Source: Haemophilus parahaemolyticus
GTDB lineage: Bacteria; Pseudomonadota; Gammaproteobacteria; Enterobacterales; Pasteurellaceae
Direction: 5' to 3'
Length of the DNA stretch: 64,000 nt
Assembly (NCBI RefSeq): GCF_002015035.1
Contig: NZ_MUXY01000001.1
Span: 675,939-739,938, forward strand
Of this stretch, positions 28,691 to 38,105 are shown one piece after another. The notes below the pieces were generated by a model that was given only the letters and a program-made list of their open reading frames with translations, was not told the origin of the DNA and did not search any database. A program made the position numbers and the translations under genes. The first letter of the stretch is position 1; each line of letters opens with the position of its first letter.

Positions 28691-28786
28691 TTAGAGAAAT
28701 ATTTATTTCTAGACTCTTTATTTTCAGGTATTATTCTCTCTAATTTTTGCCTATTTTCTAGGCTATTTATTCAACAAGGAATTCCT

Positions 28787-30007
28787 ATGCTAACACATCT
28801 TACCGAACAACGCTTTAGCGATTTCCCAATTCACGAAAAAGTGCTTTCTGCCCTTGATAGTAAAGGCTTTGAGTTTTGTACACCCATTCAAGCGCAAACA
28901 TTACCTATTACGTTAAATGGCAATGATATTGCAGGTCAAGCTCAAACAGGCACAGGCAAAACGATGGCTTTTCTCATTGCAACCTTTCATCATCTACTCA
29001 CACACGATCTACAAACGCAGAAAAACCAGCCTCGAGCAATGATTCTAGCCCCGACTAGAGAACTTGCAGTGCAGATTGCTTCCGATGCTGAACTGCTAGT
29101 TAAACAAACTCGCTTGAAACTCGCACTTGCTTATGGTGGAGATGGCTATGAAAAACAGGTGCAAGAGATTGAAAAAGGTGTTGATATTTTAGTTGGCACA
29201 ACAGGGCGTGTGATTGATTATGTAAAACAAGGCATTATCAATCTCAATTGCGTACAAGTGATTGTGTTAGACGAAGCGGATCGAATGTTCGATCTCGGTT
29301 TTATTAAAGATATTCGCTATTTAATGCGTAAATGTCCGAAGCCAACCGAACGCCTTACGATGCTTTTCTCAGCAACGCTTTCGCCACGTGTACGTGAGTT
29401 AGCGTATGAAGATATGAATGAGACAAAATATGTTGAAATTGAACCGCTTCAACGTACAGGGCATCGAATCAAAGAAGAGCTATTCTATCCATCTAACAAA
29501 GACAAAATGGCATTATTACTCACGCTCTTAGAGGAAGAGTGGCCTGAACGTTGTATAGTTTTCTCTAATACTAAACACGGCTGCGAAGAAATTTGGCGAT
29601 ATTTACAAGCTGACGGGCACCGCGTTGGCTTACTTACAGGCGATATTCCGCAGAAGAAACGATTGAACTTGCTAGGTAGCTTTACCAAAGGCGAATTAGA
29701 TATTTTAGTAGCAACTGATGTTGCGGCTCGAGGTTTACATATTCCTGAAGTCACGCACGTGTTCAATTACGATCTACCCGATGATCGCGAAGATTACGTG
29801 CACCGAATCGGACGAACAGGGCGAGCAGGACAATATGGACATTCCATCAGTTTCGCGTGCGAACGCTATGCGGTGAATCTACCTGCGATTGAGGAATATA
29901 TCGGACACGTAATTCCTGTCAGTCAATATGACACAAATGCTTTATTACCTTTACCTAAAGTGAGTCGCCCTCGCTTTAACAAACATTCTTCATCCTCAAC
30001 ACGCTAA
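28787..30007 (+). CDS. rhlB: DEAD-box RNA helicase RhlB
   Basis: ATP-dependent RNA helicase, in enterics a component of the RNase E degradosome. Helicase motifs in order: AQTGTGKT (Walker A), [21 protein letters not shown] (DEAD), [24 protein letters not shown] and [10 protein letters not shown]. Length 406. The C-terminal tail after residue 390 is short and basic. It is followed 1 bp later by a lipoprotein gene. Confidence 0.95.
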   Translation: MLTHLTEQRFSDFPIHEKVLSALDSKGFEFCTPIQAQTLPITLNGNDIAGQAQTGTGKTMAFLIATFHHLLTHDLQTQKNQPRAMILAPTRELAVQIASDAELLVKQTRLKLALAYGGDGYEKQVQEIEKGVDILVGTTGRVIDYVKQGIINLNCVQVIVLDEADRMFDLGFIKDIRYLMRKCPKPTERLTMLFSATLSPRVRELAYEDMNETKYVEIEPLQRTGHRIKEELFYPSNKDKMALLLTLLEEEWPERCIVFSNTKHGCEEIWRYLQADGHRVGLLTGDIPQKKRLNLLGSFTKGELDILVATDVAARGLHIPEVTHVFNYDLPDDREDYVHRIGRTGRAGQYGHSISFACERYAVNLPAIEEYIGHVIPVSQYDTNALLPLPKVSRPRFNKHSSSSTR

Positions 30008-30008
30008 T

Positions 30009-30440
30009 ATGAAAAAATTACTTATTTCGGTCTGTTCTGCACTTTTTTTAACTGCTTGCACGGCAAAAACAGAAGAAATGTGGACGGATTTCACTGAAGG
30101 CTTTCGACACAACCCTGAACGTAAGCCTGCGAAAGTAGCCCAAGGTTATTCTGGCGAATCCCAAGCCAATTTTAATAAAGGAAATACGATAAGCGGTAAT
30201 GTCAGACATCATAAACAGATTGTTAAAACAAAAACAACGATGATCGGACATCAACGTATTGATACGACTCAATGCAATGATTTAGATGACTGGTATTTAG
30301 ACGGCTTCCGTGTAGGAAAATCATTTCGTAGTCAGAAAACAGAGATGTTCCAAAAACGCATCCAATATTGCCAAGGAAAATTGCCAAATACTCATCGAAA
30401 TTACTGGGAAAATGGCTACCAAATTGGCGTAAAATCTTAA
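30009..30440 (+). CDS. Lipoprotein, DUF2799-like
   Basis: A 143-residue lipoprotein: signal MKKLLISVCSALFLTAC with lipid on Cys17. The C-terminal part reads CNDLDDWYLDGFRVGKSF and YWENGYQIGVKS, a pattern of repeated W/Y-x2-G-x3-G motifs that resembles DUF2799 proteins. Function unknown. It starts 1 bp after rhlB and ends 18 bp before the HerA-like gene, so it is embedded in that transcript. Confidence 0.7.
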   Translation: MKKLLISVCSALFLTACTAKTEEMWTDFTEGFRHNPERKPAKVAQGYSGESQANFNKGNTISGNVRHHKQIVKTKTTMIGHQRIDTTQCNDLDDWYLDGFRVGKSFRSQKTEMFQKRIQYCQGKLPNTHRNYWENGYQIGVKS

Positions 30441-30458
30441 AAGGAGAAAGAGCACATT

Positions 30459-31949
30459 ATGACACTCTCAATCGCACAAACCCATTCAGGGAAAACTATT
30501 TCACTGGTTGCCAAAATGGCAAACCGCCACGGTTTAATTGCTGGTGCAACAGGTACAGGGAAAACCGTTACATTACGTAAATTAGCTGAAGCATTCAGTG
30601 ATGAAGGCGTTCCCGTTTTCCTCGCCGATGTAAAAGGCGACCTTTCGGGGATTTCACAAGCGGGCAGTTTTTCAGGCAAAATTGCAGAACGTATCGAACA
30701 ATTCCAGCTAGGTAACGAAAGCTATTTGAGTGGCTACCCTGTATCTTATTGGGACGTCTTCGGCGAAACCGGCATTCCACTTCGTACTACTATTTCAGAA
30801 ATGGGCCCGATGCTGCTTGCTCGTTTGCTTAACTTAAACGATACCCAAGAAGGCTTATTAAACCTCGTATTCCGCGTGGCAGATGACCAAGGTTTATTGT
30901 TGATTGACCTAAAAGATTTGCGTGCAATGCTCAAATATGTTGCCGAAAACGCCAAAACATTCCAAGTGGAATATGGTAACGTTTCAACTGCAAGCATTGG
31001 AGCAATTCAACGGGCTTTACTTGCTCTGGAAAATGAAGGGGCTGAAAAACTCTTTGGTGAACCTGCATTAAATCTTGAAGATTGGCTGCAAACCCGCGAT
31101 GGTAAAGGCGTGATTAATGTCTTAAACTCAGAGAAATTGATTAATTCACCACGTCTATATAGTGCGTTCTTACTTTGGTTTATGGCAGAACTTTTTGAAA
31201 TTCTGCCAGAAGTAGGCGATCCAGAAAAACCGAAGTTTGTCCTTTTCTTTGACGAAGCTCATTTATTGTTTGATGGTGCACCGAAAATTTTAGTGGATAA
31301 AATTGAGCAAGTAGTGCGTTTAATCCGTTCAAAAGGGGTTGGCGTTTATTTTGTAACCCAAAATCCACTTGATTTACCTGATTCAGTGTTAGGTCAGCTA
31401 GGTAATCGCGTACAGCACGCTTTGCGAGCCTTTACGCCTCGGGATCAAAAAGCCGTGAGATCAGCAGCGGAAACCTTCCGAGCGAATAAAGATATAGATG
31501 TAGTCGAAGCAATTACCTCACTAGGTGTAGGCGAAGCTTTGATTTCAGTCTTAGATGAAAAAGGAATGCCAACGCCAGTGGAAATTGCATTAGTTTACCC
31601 ACCCAAAAGTCAGCTCACACCATTAACTGAAACCGAGCGTAGCCGTTTAATGAAACAGGATGATCTTTACAGCCATTATAGTGCTTATGTCGATAATGAA
31701 TCCGCCTTTGAAGTATTAAATGCTCAATCACAAGCGGTGCAAAATCGAGGGCAAACTGCAAATGCTGAAGAGGAAGAAGGATTTTTAGGAGGAATGCTTG
31801 CCTCGATCTTTGGTTCGAAAAAGAAAAAAGATCAATCGCTTGCTGAACAAATAGTGAGCCAAGTGGCTCAACAAGTTGGGAGAAATCTACGCAATCAAGT
31901 TACCAAGCAAATTATGCGTGGCTTGCTTGGAGCGATTATAAAAAAATAG
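30459..31949 (+). CDS. yjgR: HerA-like ATPase of the YjgR (DUF853) family
   Basis: A 496-residue ATPase of the FtsK/HerA clan. Walker A is IAGATGTGKTVTLRKLAE, Walker B is FVLFFDEAHLLFDG, and VRLIRSKGVGVYFVTQNPLDLPD and LGNRVQHALRAFTPRDQ follow, aligning closely with E. coli YjgR. The C-terminal 60 residues are Gln- and Lys-rich with a glycine-containing tail. Role unproven; a DNA-translocase-like function is inferred from the clan. Confidence 0.9.
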   Translation: MTLSIAQTHSGKTISLVAKMANRHGLIAGATGTGKTVTLRKLAEAFSDEGVPVFLADVKGDLSGISQAGSFSGKIAERIEQFQLGNESYLSGYPVSYWDVFGETGIPLRTTISEMGPMLLARLLNLNDTQEGLLNLVFRVADDQGLLLIDLKDLRAMLKYVAENAKTFQVEYGNVSTASIGAIQRALLALENEGAEKLFGEPALNLEDWLQTRDGKGVINVLNSEKLINSPRLYSAFLLWFMAELFEILPEVGDPEKPKFVLFFDEAHLLFDGAPKILVDKIEQVVRLIRSKGVGVYFVTQNPLDLPDSVLGQLGNRVQHALRAFTPRDQKAVRSAAETFRANKDIDVVEAITSLGVGEALISVLDEKGMPTPVEIALVYPPKSQLTPLTETERSRLMKQDDLYSHYSAYVDNESAFEVLNAQSQAVQNRGQTANAEEEEGFLGGMLASIFGSKKKKDQSLAEQIVSQVAQQVGRNLRNQVTKQIMRGLLGAIIKK

Positions 31950-32073
31950 GTATATAAAAAAGGGGCTTCATATAGTCCCCAGTCTGGTATTAAATTTAAC
32001 CGATTTTAGGAGAGAATAAACCCCTCACCTATAGACAAGAACGATTTTATCTACTATGTATCTTTCCTATAAC

Positions 32074-32880
32074 CTACTCCAACCGACTCAAATACTGTTG
32101 CCCACCTAATGCAGAAACCTGTCGAATAATCCACACTTGACGTTTTTTCATAATAACTCCTGGGCGATCTACTCGGTAAATATTGGGATTAGGTAGCGAG
32201 GCAGCCAATAAGGCAGCTTCATTTAAAGTCAGATTTTTTGCTGATTTCTTGAAAAAAGTTTGGGCAGCCGCTTCCACACCAAAAATACCATAACCAAATT
32301 CAGCAATGTTTAAATAAACTTCTAAAATCCTCTCTTTTCCCCAAAGCTGTTCAATGGCAAAGGTTAGTGGTAATTCAATGCCTTTACGAATCCAACTTTG
32401 CCCGTGCCAAAGAAACATATTTTTGACCGTTTGTTGGGAAATCGTTGAGCCCCCCCGCACTTTTTTGGATTTCGCATTGTTTTGCAACGCAATTTGAATG
32501 GCATTTAAATCAATCCCAAAATGGCTTTCGAATTTTTGATCTTCAGAAGCGATGACCGCCATTTGCATTTGCCAAGAAATTTTATCCAAACTTACCCATT
32601 TTTTCTTGATTTCATAAGGTTTTCTGTCTAATAAATGGTTAATTTTTTGTTGTACCATATAAGACGAATAGGGTACAGGTACAGTACTAAATAATAAAAT
32701 AACACCCAATAATCCCACTAAAAGCGGCGTCCCAACTCGGCTTGAGCCAAACCATGCCCATCCTAATTTACTTGTTACTTCTTTTGGTATGTAAAAACTC
32801 AATACCAAATTAAAAAGCTTTTTGGCACTTTTAAATAAACCTGATGAACGACGCTTTCGGCTTTTTCTACGCTTTACCAT
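32074..32880 (-). CDS. mtgA: Monofunctional biosynthetic peptidoglycan transglycosylase
   Basis: Family GT51 glycosyltransferase polymerising lipid II. One transmembrane segment (about 50-72) follows a very basic cytoplasmic tail. Catalytic Glu is in IASEDQKFESHFGID, then RGGSTISQQTVKNMFLW, GKERILEVYLNIAEFG and FFKKSAKNLTLNEAALLAASLPNPN. Length 268, somewhat longer than E. coli MtgA. Its start overlaps the end of trpR by 14 bp, so the two are translated together. Confidence 0.95.
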   Translation of the reverse strand: MVKRRKSRKRRSSGLFKSAKKLFNLVLSFYIPKEVTSKLGWAWFGSSRVGTPLLVGLLGVILLFSTVPVPYSSYMVQQKINHLLDRKPYEIKKKWVSLDKISWQMQMAVIASEDQKFESHFGIDLNAIQIALQNNAKSKKVRGGSTISQQTVKNMFLWHGQSWIRKGIELPLTFAIEQLWGKERILEVYLNIAEFGYGIFGVEAAAQTFFKKSAKNLTLNEAALLAASLPNPNIYRVDRPGVIMKKRQVWIIRQVSALGGQQYLSRLE

Positions 32881-33175
32881 TGAGTTTCTCGTTCGTCCAA
32901 GTTAAAAACTCAGCATCAAGCGTTTTTAGCATATTCGAACCGCGAGTGATAGTTGCTGCACTGGTATTCAATTTTTGCTGAATTTCACGTTGAGACAAAT
33001 CATTACTCAGCAAATGTCTCACAATTTGGGTGCGTAAGCCTAAAGAACCACGTTCATCTGGCGTTAAGAAAAGTGAAAAGAATTGCTCTAATTTGTCTTC
33101 TTTCACCGCTTGCTCAAGCAGTTCGACAAACTGTTGCCATTCTTTTAGATCACGCTGTAAATAAATCGTTTTCAT
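32867..33175 (-). CDS. trpR: Trp operon repressor
   Basis: Tryptophan-activated repressor, 102 residues. The helix-turn-helix is LSQREIQQKLNTSAATITRGSNMLK and LFLTPDERGSLGLRTQIVRHLL is the dimer core with Trp-binding Arg. The trpR-mtgA order is also that of H. influenzae. The short upstream gap has no visible operator, but a TrpR-like operator lies before lolA, the next gene upstream on the same strand. Confidence 0.95.
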   Translation of the reverse strand: MKTIYLQRDLKEWQQFVELLEQAVKEDKLEQFFSLFLTPDERGSLGLRTQIVRHLLSNDLSQREIQQKLNTSAATITRGSNMLKTLDAEFLTWTNEKLNGKA

Positions 33176-33198
33176 TATCTTTTTAAATTTAGTTTGTA

Positions 33199-33237
33199 AA
33201 CAAGCGGTTAAATTTTATGAAAAAACAACCGCTTGTT
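33199..33237. terminator. Inverted uptake-sequence pair between lolA and trpR
   Basis: AACAAGCGGTT (33199-33209) and AACCGCTTGTT (33227-33237) form a perfect 11-bp stem. No long T run follows on the minus strand, so some lolA transcripts could read into trpR-mtgA. Confidence 0.55.
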
Positions 33238-33244
33238 AAGTTCA

Positions 33245-33871
33245 TTATTTTTTACGTTGATCATCCACTTCAGCACCTTTCGGTACACTGAACTTGAATA
33301 AATCGTTTGATAAATTTGATGATGCAATATTACGCAATAAATAGAGATTACTTTGTCCATCGCGTTCAATAGTACTAAAGCCTTTCATTACGCCATTTGC
33401 ATCAATTCGCACGTCAAACTGTTTAATACTGCTTTTTTTCGCTTTTGGTTTTAATACGAAAGTATCGGCATTTTGGGTCACATCATATTGATCCCAATGG
33501 CTTTTGTTATTGCTAGTTAAGAGCACAAAAGGCGTATTATTCACTGCATCTTCAACTGTATTTACGGTCACTTGTGAAACAAATGGATCATAGAACCATA
33601 AATTTTTGCCATCAGAGATAATCTGATTTTCTTGCGGTTGTTGGGTATCCATTCTAAACAAGTTTGGGCGTTTTACCATAAACTTGCCTTTACCTGATTG
33701 AATTTGTTTACCTTTGCTAGAACGTACGGTTTGATCGAAATCCGCGCTATATTGGGTCACTTTTTCCAAACGGCTTTGCAATTCTGCCACCGCTTTTTCA
33801 TCCGCCCAAGCGGTTGAAATTAGCGAAAAAATTGCAATACTAAACAACGATTTTTTGAATAATGTGTTCAT
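33245..33871 (-). CDS. lolA: Outer-membrane lipoprotein carrier protein
   Basis: Periplasmic shuttle taking lipoproteins from LolCDE to LolB. The start is set at ATG 33871, giving a clean signal peptide ([20 protein letters not shown], cleavage after AWA) and 208 residues; reading from 33925 adds 18 residues without match. [32 protein letters not shown] and [18 protein letters not shown] are typical LolA segments. Confidence 0.94.
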   Translation of the reverse strand: MNTLFKKSLFSIAIFSLISTAWADEKAVAELQSRLEKVTQYSADFDQTVRSSKGKQIQSGKGKFMVKRPNLFRMDTQQPQENQIISDGKNLWFYDPFVSQVTVNTVEDAVNNTPFVLLTSNNKSHWDQYDVTQNADTFVLKPKAKKSSIKQFDVRIDANGVMKGFSTIERDGQSNLYLLRNIASSNLSNDLFKFSVPKGAEVDDQRKK

Positions 33872-33912
33872 TGATTTTCCTTTTATATTGGGAATGAATT
33901 TGCTCGTTTGAC

Positions 33913-33940
33913 AACAAGGAAACAAAAAGTTTCCCGTTGT
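33913..33940 (-). terminator. Hairpin after polA
   Basis: GGAAAC-AAAAA-GTTTCC (33918-33934) with flanking AACA/TGTT pairing; on the minus strand it is followed by TTGTTGTC. It would end polA transcription in the lolA leader. Confidence 0.45.
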
Positions 33941-33956
33941 ACTATTAGACTAGTAT
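33939..33956. promoter_or_regulatory. TrpR operator-like site upstream of lolA-trpR-mtgA
   Basis: GTACTATTAGACTAGTAT has the GTACT-N8-AGTAC architecture of TrpR operators with one end base changed. It lies 68 bp upstream of the lolA start and 7 bp from the polA stop. trpR is the second gene downstream, so it could provide autoregulation. Confidence 0.5.
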
Positions 33957-33962
33957 TAAAAA

Positions 33963-36815
33963 CTAGTGTGCTTCATCCCAATTATCGCCCACACCAACAT
34001 CTGCAATCAATGGTATGTGCAATTTTATCGCTTTTTCCATTTCCGTCTTAATCAACTGGCTGTAATGTTCGACCATTTCCGCTTTCACTTCAAATACCAA
34101 CTCATCGTGTACTTGCATAATCATTTTGATGTTTTCATCCCCCAGAATTGCTTTATCAATACCAATCATCGCAACTTTGATAATATCTGCTGCCGTTCCT
34201 TGCATTGGTGCGTTGATTGCCACACGTTCTGCCGCTTTGCGACGCATTGCATTGCTTGATTTAATTTCAGGCAAATATAATCGTCTTCCTAACAGAGTTT
34301 CTACATAACCTTGCTCTGCAGCTTTGGTTTTAATATCTGTCATAAATTGCAACACATTCGGATAGCGGTTGAAATAAGCATCCATATAACTTCTTGCCTC
34401 TTGGCGAGAAATGCCGAGCTGGTTCGATAAACCAAATTCCGACATGCCATAAATCAAGCCGAAGTTAATCGCTTTCGCATTGCGACGTTGTTCGTTAGTC
34501 ACTTCTTCAAGAGACACACCGAAAATCTCCGCGGCTGTTGATCGGTGAATATCCTTACCCTCTGTAAAGGCTTTTAGCATACCTTCATCGTGGGCAAGAT
34601 GTGCCATAATGCGAAGTTCAATTTGCGAGTAGTCCGCTGCCACAATTTTGTAGCCTTCACGAGCAATAAAGGCTTGGCGAATACGTCTGCCCTCTTCGTT
34701 TCGAATTGGAATATTCTGCAAATTCGGATCACTCGAAGAAAGTCGCCCTGTTGCGGTTACTGCCTGATGATAAGAGGTATGTACTCGTCCTGTTTTTGGG
34801 TTAATCATCTGCGGTAATTTATCAGTATAAGTCGATTTCAACTTGCTTAATCCACGATGTTCTATCAACAATTTTGGCACGATATGCCCTTCTTGAGCCA
34901 ATTCCTCCAACACTTCCTCGTTAGTTGAAGGAGCACCTTTAGGCGTTTTTTTCTTCACAGGCAAACCGAGTTTTTCAAACAAAATTTCTTGTAGCTGTTT
35001 CGTAGAAGCCAGGTTAAACTCCTGCCCCGCAGCTTGATGCACTTCTGCCTCCACTTCCGCCAAACGCTGTTCAATCTCTTGGGATTGTGCCAACAGCTTT
35101 TGCGGATCAATCAATACACCATTGCGTTCAATATGCGAAAGCACACGCACTAGCGGCATTTCAATATCGTTAAACAGTTTCAACAAAGTCGGCGTTTTTT
35201 CAAGCTCTGGGAACAAGGTTTGATGCAATTTCATCGTTACATCTGCATCTTCTGCCGCATATTCAGAGGCAACATCTAACGCAATTTTATCGAAGGTCAA
35301 CTGATTTTTACCCTTGCCCGCAATCTCTTCAAATGCAATGGTTTTATGCCCTAAATAACGTTCTGCCAAGTCGTCCATATTATGACGCCCTGTGCTATTT
35401 TGGGTGTAAGATTCCAGCATTGTATCAAACGCCACACCTTGCACTTCAATGCCGTGATTAGCAAATACCGTTAAATCATATTTGATGTTCTGCCCAATTT
35501 TTTTGATCTGCTCGTCTTCCAAAATCGGCTTTAATTGTGCTAAACAAGCGGTTAAATCAAGCTGATTTTTTACTAATTCATAGCCCAAGGTTGCAGTGCT
35601 TTCTACAAACAAATCGCCCTGCCCAGCTTGTTCGCTCACTTCTTCTTTGTGAGTCAATGGAATATAGCACGCTTCACCAGAAGCTAGTCCAAATGAAATC
35701 CCTACAAGCTCTGCCGACATCACATCCAACGCATTCGTTTCGGTATCGACTGCAACCAATTTTTCTTTTTGGATTTTCTTTATCCATTTTGTAAGTTGTG
35801 TTTCTATCGTTACCGTTTCATATTTTGAACGATCGATCTCTACTTTCGCAAAACTTTCTGTTTTTTCCACCGCTTGCGTGACTTCATAATTGGTTGGAAT
35901 ACGTTCTTTGGTGCTAGTCGTCACAGGATTTGTGCCGTTCATCACCTCATTGAGCCATTTTTTAAACTCATATTTACCGAAAAGCTCCACCAATTTATCG
36001 CGATCTTGCGGTGAAGTAGTGAGTTGATCGTGAGTAACGTCCAACTCAACATCAGTTTTGATCGTTGCCAATAAATAAGAAAGATCCGCCATCTCTTTTT
36101 CAGCTAACAATTTCGGAGCAAACGTTTTTGCCCCGCGGAAACTTAATTCCGCCACTTTATCTAAATTTTCATAGATGGTTTTAATTGAGCCAATACCTTG
36201 CAACAAGGCAAGTGCGGTTTTCTCGCCCACACCTTTTACACCAGGAATGTTATCCGACGAATCGCCTTGTAACGCAAGCCAATCAATCACTAATTCAGGT
36301 GGAATGCCATATTTCTCAATTACGCCTTCTCGGTCAAGTAAGGTGTTATTCATCGTGTTAATCAGCATAATATGATCGTTCACTAATTGTGCCATATCTT
36401 TATCGCCGGTGCTGATTAGAACGTGCTTACCTTCTTTTGCAGCTTGCACTGCAAGCGTACCGATCACATCATCGGCTTCCACACCTTCAACCGAAATCAG
36501 CGGAATCCCCAATGCCTTAATAATGGCATGTAGCGGTTGGATTTGGGAACGTAGCTCATCTGGCATCGGCGGACGATGCGATTTATATTGTTCAAACAGC
36601 TCATCACGAAAAGTCTTACCCTTAGCATCAAATACCACCGCAATATGGCTAGGCTCAACTTGTGAAATCAAACTTTTCAACATATTTACCACACCATACA
36701 TCGCCCCCGTAGGCTCGCCCTCTCGGTTAGTCAACGGTGGAAATGCGTGAAACGCACGATACAAATAAGAAGAACCATCCACTAACACCAGTGGATTTTG
36801 TGCAATAGTCGCCAT
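33963..36815 (-). CDS. polA: DNA polymerase I
   Basis: A 950-residue three-domain enzyme. The 5'-3' exonuclease (1-300) starts [20 protein letters not shown] and has [11 protein letters not shown] and [15 protein letters not shown]. The 3'-5' proofreading domain keeps its acidic residues ([39 protein letters not shown]), so it should be active. The polymerase domain has [31 protein letters not shown], the O helix [16 protein letters not shown] and [11 protein letters not shown]. It is the boundary gene of the restriction-modification island. Confidence 0.98.
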   Translation of the reverse strand: MATIAQNPLVLVDGSSYLYRAFHAFPPLTNREGEPTGAMYGVVNMLKSLISQVEPSHIAVVFDAKGKTFRDELFEQYKSHRPPMPDELRSQIQPLHAIIKALGIPLISVEGVEADDVIGTLAVQAAKEGKHVLISTGDKDMAQLVNDHIMLINTMNNTLLDREGVIEKYGIPPELVIDWLALQGDSSDNIPGVKGVGEKTALALLQGIGSIKTIYENLDKVAELSFRGAKTFAPKLLAEKEMADLSYLLATIKTDVELDVTHDQLTTSPQDRDKLVELFGKYEFKKWLNEVMNGTNPVTTSTKERIPTNYEVTQAVEKTESFAKVEIDRSKYETVTIETQLTKWIKKIQKEKLVAVDTETNALDVMSAELVGISFGLASGEACYIPLTHKEEVSEQAGQGDLFVESTATLGYELVKNQLDLTACLAQLKPILEDEQIKKIGQNIKYDLTVFANHGIEVQGVAFDTMLESYTQNSTGRHNMDDLAERYLGHKTIAFEEIAGKGKNQLTFDKIALDVASEYAAEDADVTMKLHQTLFPELEKTPTLLKLFNDIEMPLVRVLSHIERNGVLIDPQKLLAQSQEIEQRLAEVEAEVHQAAGQEFNLASTKQLQEILFEKLGLPVKKKTPKGAPSTNEEVLEELAQEGHIVPKLLIEHRGLSKLKSTYTDKLPQMINPKTGRVHTSYHQAVTATGRLSSSDPNLQNIPIRNEEGRRIRQAFIAREGYKIVAADYSQIELRIMAHLAHDEGMLKAFTEGKDIHRSTAAEIFGVSLEEVTNEQRRNAKAINFGLIYGMSEFGLSNQLGISRQEARSYMDAYFNRYPNVLQFMTDIKTKAAEQGYVETLLGRRLYLPEIKSSNAMRRKAAERVAINAPMQGTAADIIKVAMIGIDKAILGDENIKMIMQVHDELVFEVKAEMVEHYSQLIKTEMEKAIKLHIPLIADVGVGDNWDEAH

Positions 36816-36867
36816 TCAAAACTCTCTTAATAAATACTTAGATAAAATTGCGGGTATTATAACGAAA

Positions 36868-36940
36868 ACAAGCGGTTAAATCTTCTAAGAGTTTTACAAA
36901 GAACAATTTTGCAAAAAGCTAATAGAATTTAACCGCTTGT
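36868..36940. repeat. Inverted uptake-sequence pair between hsdS-like gene and polA
   Basis: ACAAGCGGTTAAAT (36868-36881) is repeated inverted as ATTTAACCGCTTGT (36927-36940) around a 45-nt loop. It may act as terminator of the restriction-modification operon. A similar structure lies at its other end (40333-40386). Confidence 0.6.
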
Positions 36941-36948
36941 GAAGGAGA

Positions 36949-38094
36949 TTAAACAATGACACTTTGATAAGTCGATAACTCACGATCAGCGTATTTAACG
37001 ACATCGGCGATCACTAATTTCTGAATAGCTGAGCCTAATGTTTTCATTAACTTATAATCAGGATCATTATTTTTTGTTGGTAAATGGCATTTTAAATTAT
37101 AGGATTTTGAAGATCTCAATTTATTCCCATATTCAAACCTACCTCTTAATGCTTTCTGAATACTACCCGCAAGTATTAACATTACATTCTTGCTTTTCTC
37201 ATTTTCTCTATTCCAATATACACCCACATCATCAGACGCACCAAAAACAATAGAGCGATAGAACGTATTACCAAAAATATCAATAGTTATTGAATTTTTA
37301 GGAAATTGAGTAACAAAATTACCAATATATTTTACGACACCAGTATTTGTTATCCCAGACATAACAAATGGCAAATCTCCAGATATTTGATCAGATTTTG
37401 TTAATCTTTCTCCTTGTTGAATTGAATCGAATAATGAACTAAACGTAAATTCATCCCAATCAACCTCACTAAAAGAATCTATCACTCGTTGTTCTTCATC
37501 GGTCAATGTATAGTTTGATAGCCCTGTTACTTGTAAATAGCCTTGCAGTTCCTGCAACCGTTCCGCTTGCAGTTCCTGCAACCGTTCCGCTTGCAGTTCA
37601 CTAATAAAATGATGCATATAAGAAATATCTGGCTGTTCATTTCTTATAGGAAGAAAAATTACCAAGTTATTTAACGTGTTCATTGTAGGATAGCTCGAAT
37701 AATTCTTATCAAAGATTTTTAACCCACTATTTATACAAGCAATCATATATTTATAGTGGCTTATAATCCAATCAAACTTTGGAGTTAATAAGAATAAATT
37801 TTGGCTACCATACCATTTGTGTTTTCTAAATTGAGCAATATTTTCACCAACTTGAATAACAGAAAATGTGTTGCCATTATTAGGCTCAAATCCCAAATGT
37901 TTCACATAACCTTGAATACCATTGTTAATCGACGTTCTTCCAATAAACTCATAATCGTTACCGTTACTATTGTTTGATAATTCTATATTACCCTTATCAA
38001 AGCTAACAGAAGTATTTATAGTAAACCAATCTTTTAAAATTGTTCTTTTCCATTCTCCCCCACTTGCTAAAAATTCTTCTTCTAATTTCTGCAA
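36949..38094 (-). CDS. Restriction-modification specificity (S) subunit
   Basis: DNA-recognition subunit with two target-recognition domains. TRD1 (about 1-155) starts GGEWKRTILKDWFTI; TRD2 (about 210-360) starts WDEFTFSSLFDSIQQGERLTK. The linker at residues 166-184 is an in-frame 8-residue tandem repeat (LQAERLQE) forming a helical spacer. Start is uncertain: a TTG at 38094 has no ribosome site, while an ATT at 38106, overlapping the stop of the upstream gene as TAATT, has GGGA at proper distance and would give INSRLQKLEEEF. Length 381 or 385. It is followed by the inverted uptake-sequence pair. Confidence 0.88.
   Translation of the reverse strand: MQKLEEEFLASGGEWKRTILKDWFTINTSVSFDKGNIELSNNSNGNDYEFIGRTSINNGIQGYVKHLGFEPNNGNTFSVIQVGENIAQFRKHKWYGSQNLFLLTPKFDWIISHYKYMIACINSGLKIFDKNYSSYPTMNTLNNLVIFLPIRNEQPDISYMHHFISELQAERLQELQAERLQELQGYLQVTGLSNYTLTDEEQRVIDSFSEVDWDEFTFSSLFDSIQQGERLTKSDQISGDLPFVMSGITNTGVVKYIGNFVTQFPKNSITIDIFGNTFYRSIVFGASDDVGVYWNRENEKSKNVMLILAGSIQKALRGRFEYGNKLRSSKSYNLKCHLPTKNNDPDYKLMKTLGSAIQKLVIADVVKYADRELSTYQSVIV
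37542..37599. repeat. 24-bp in-frame tandem repeat inside the S subunit gene
   Basis: Two perfect copies of a 24-bp unit (37542-37565 and 37566-37589; unit starts CTTGCAGTTCCTGCAACC) followed by 10 bp of a third. Each unit encodes 8 residues, so gain or loss keeps the frame and changes the distance between the two recognition domains. Confidence 0.95.
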
Positions 38095-38105
38095 GCGAGA
38101 GTTAA

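Noticed and set aside
31950..32073. Possible terminator between yjgR and mtgA
   Set aside because: Only a 4-bp GGGG/CCCC stem without T run could be found; not enough to call.
36409..36750. Plus-strand open frame of 113 codons inside polA
   Set aside because: It is antisense to a well-conserved polA region and has a composition expected of an opposite-strand shadow.
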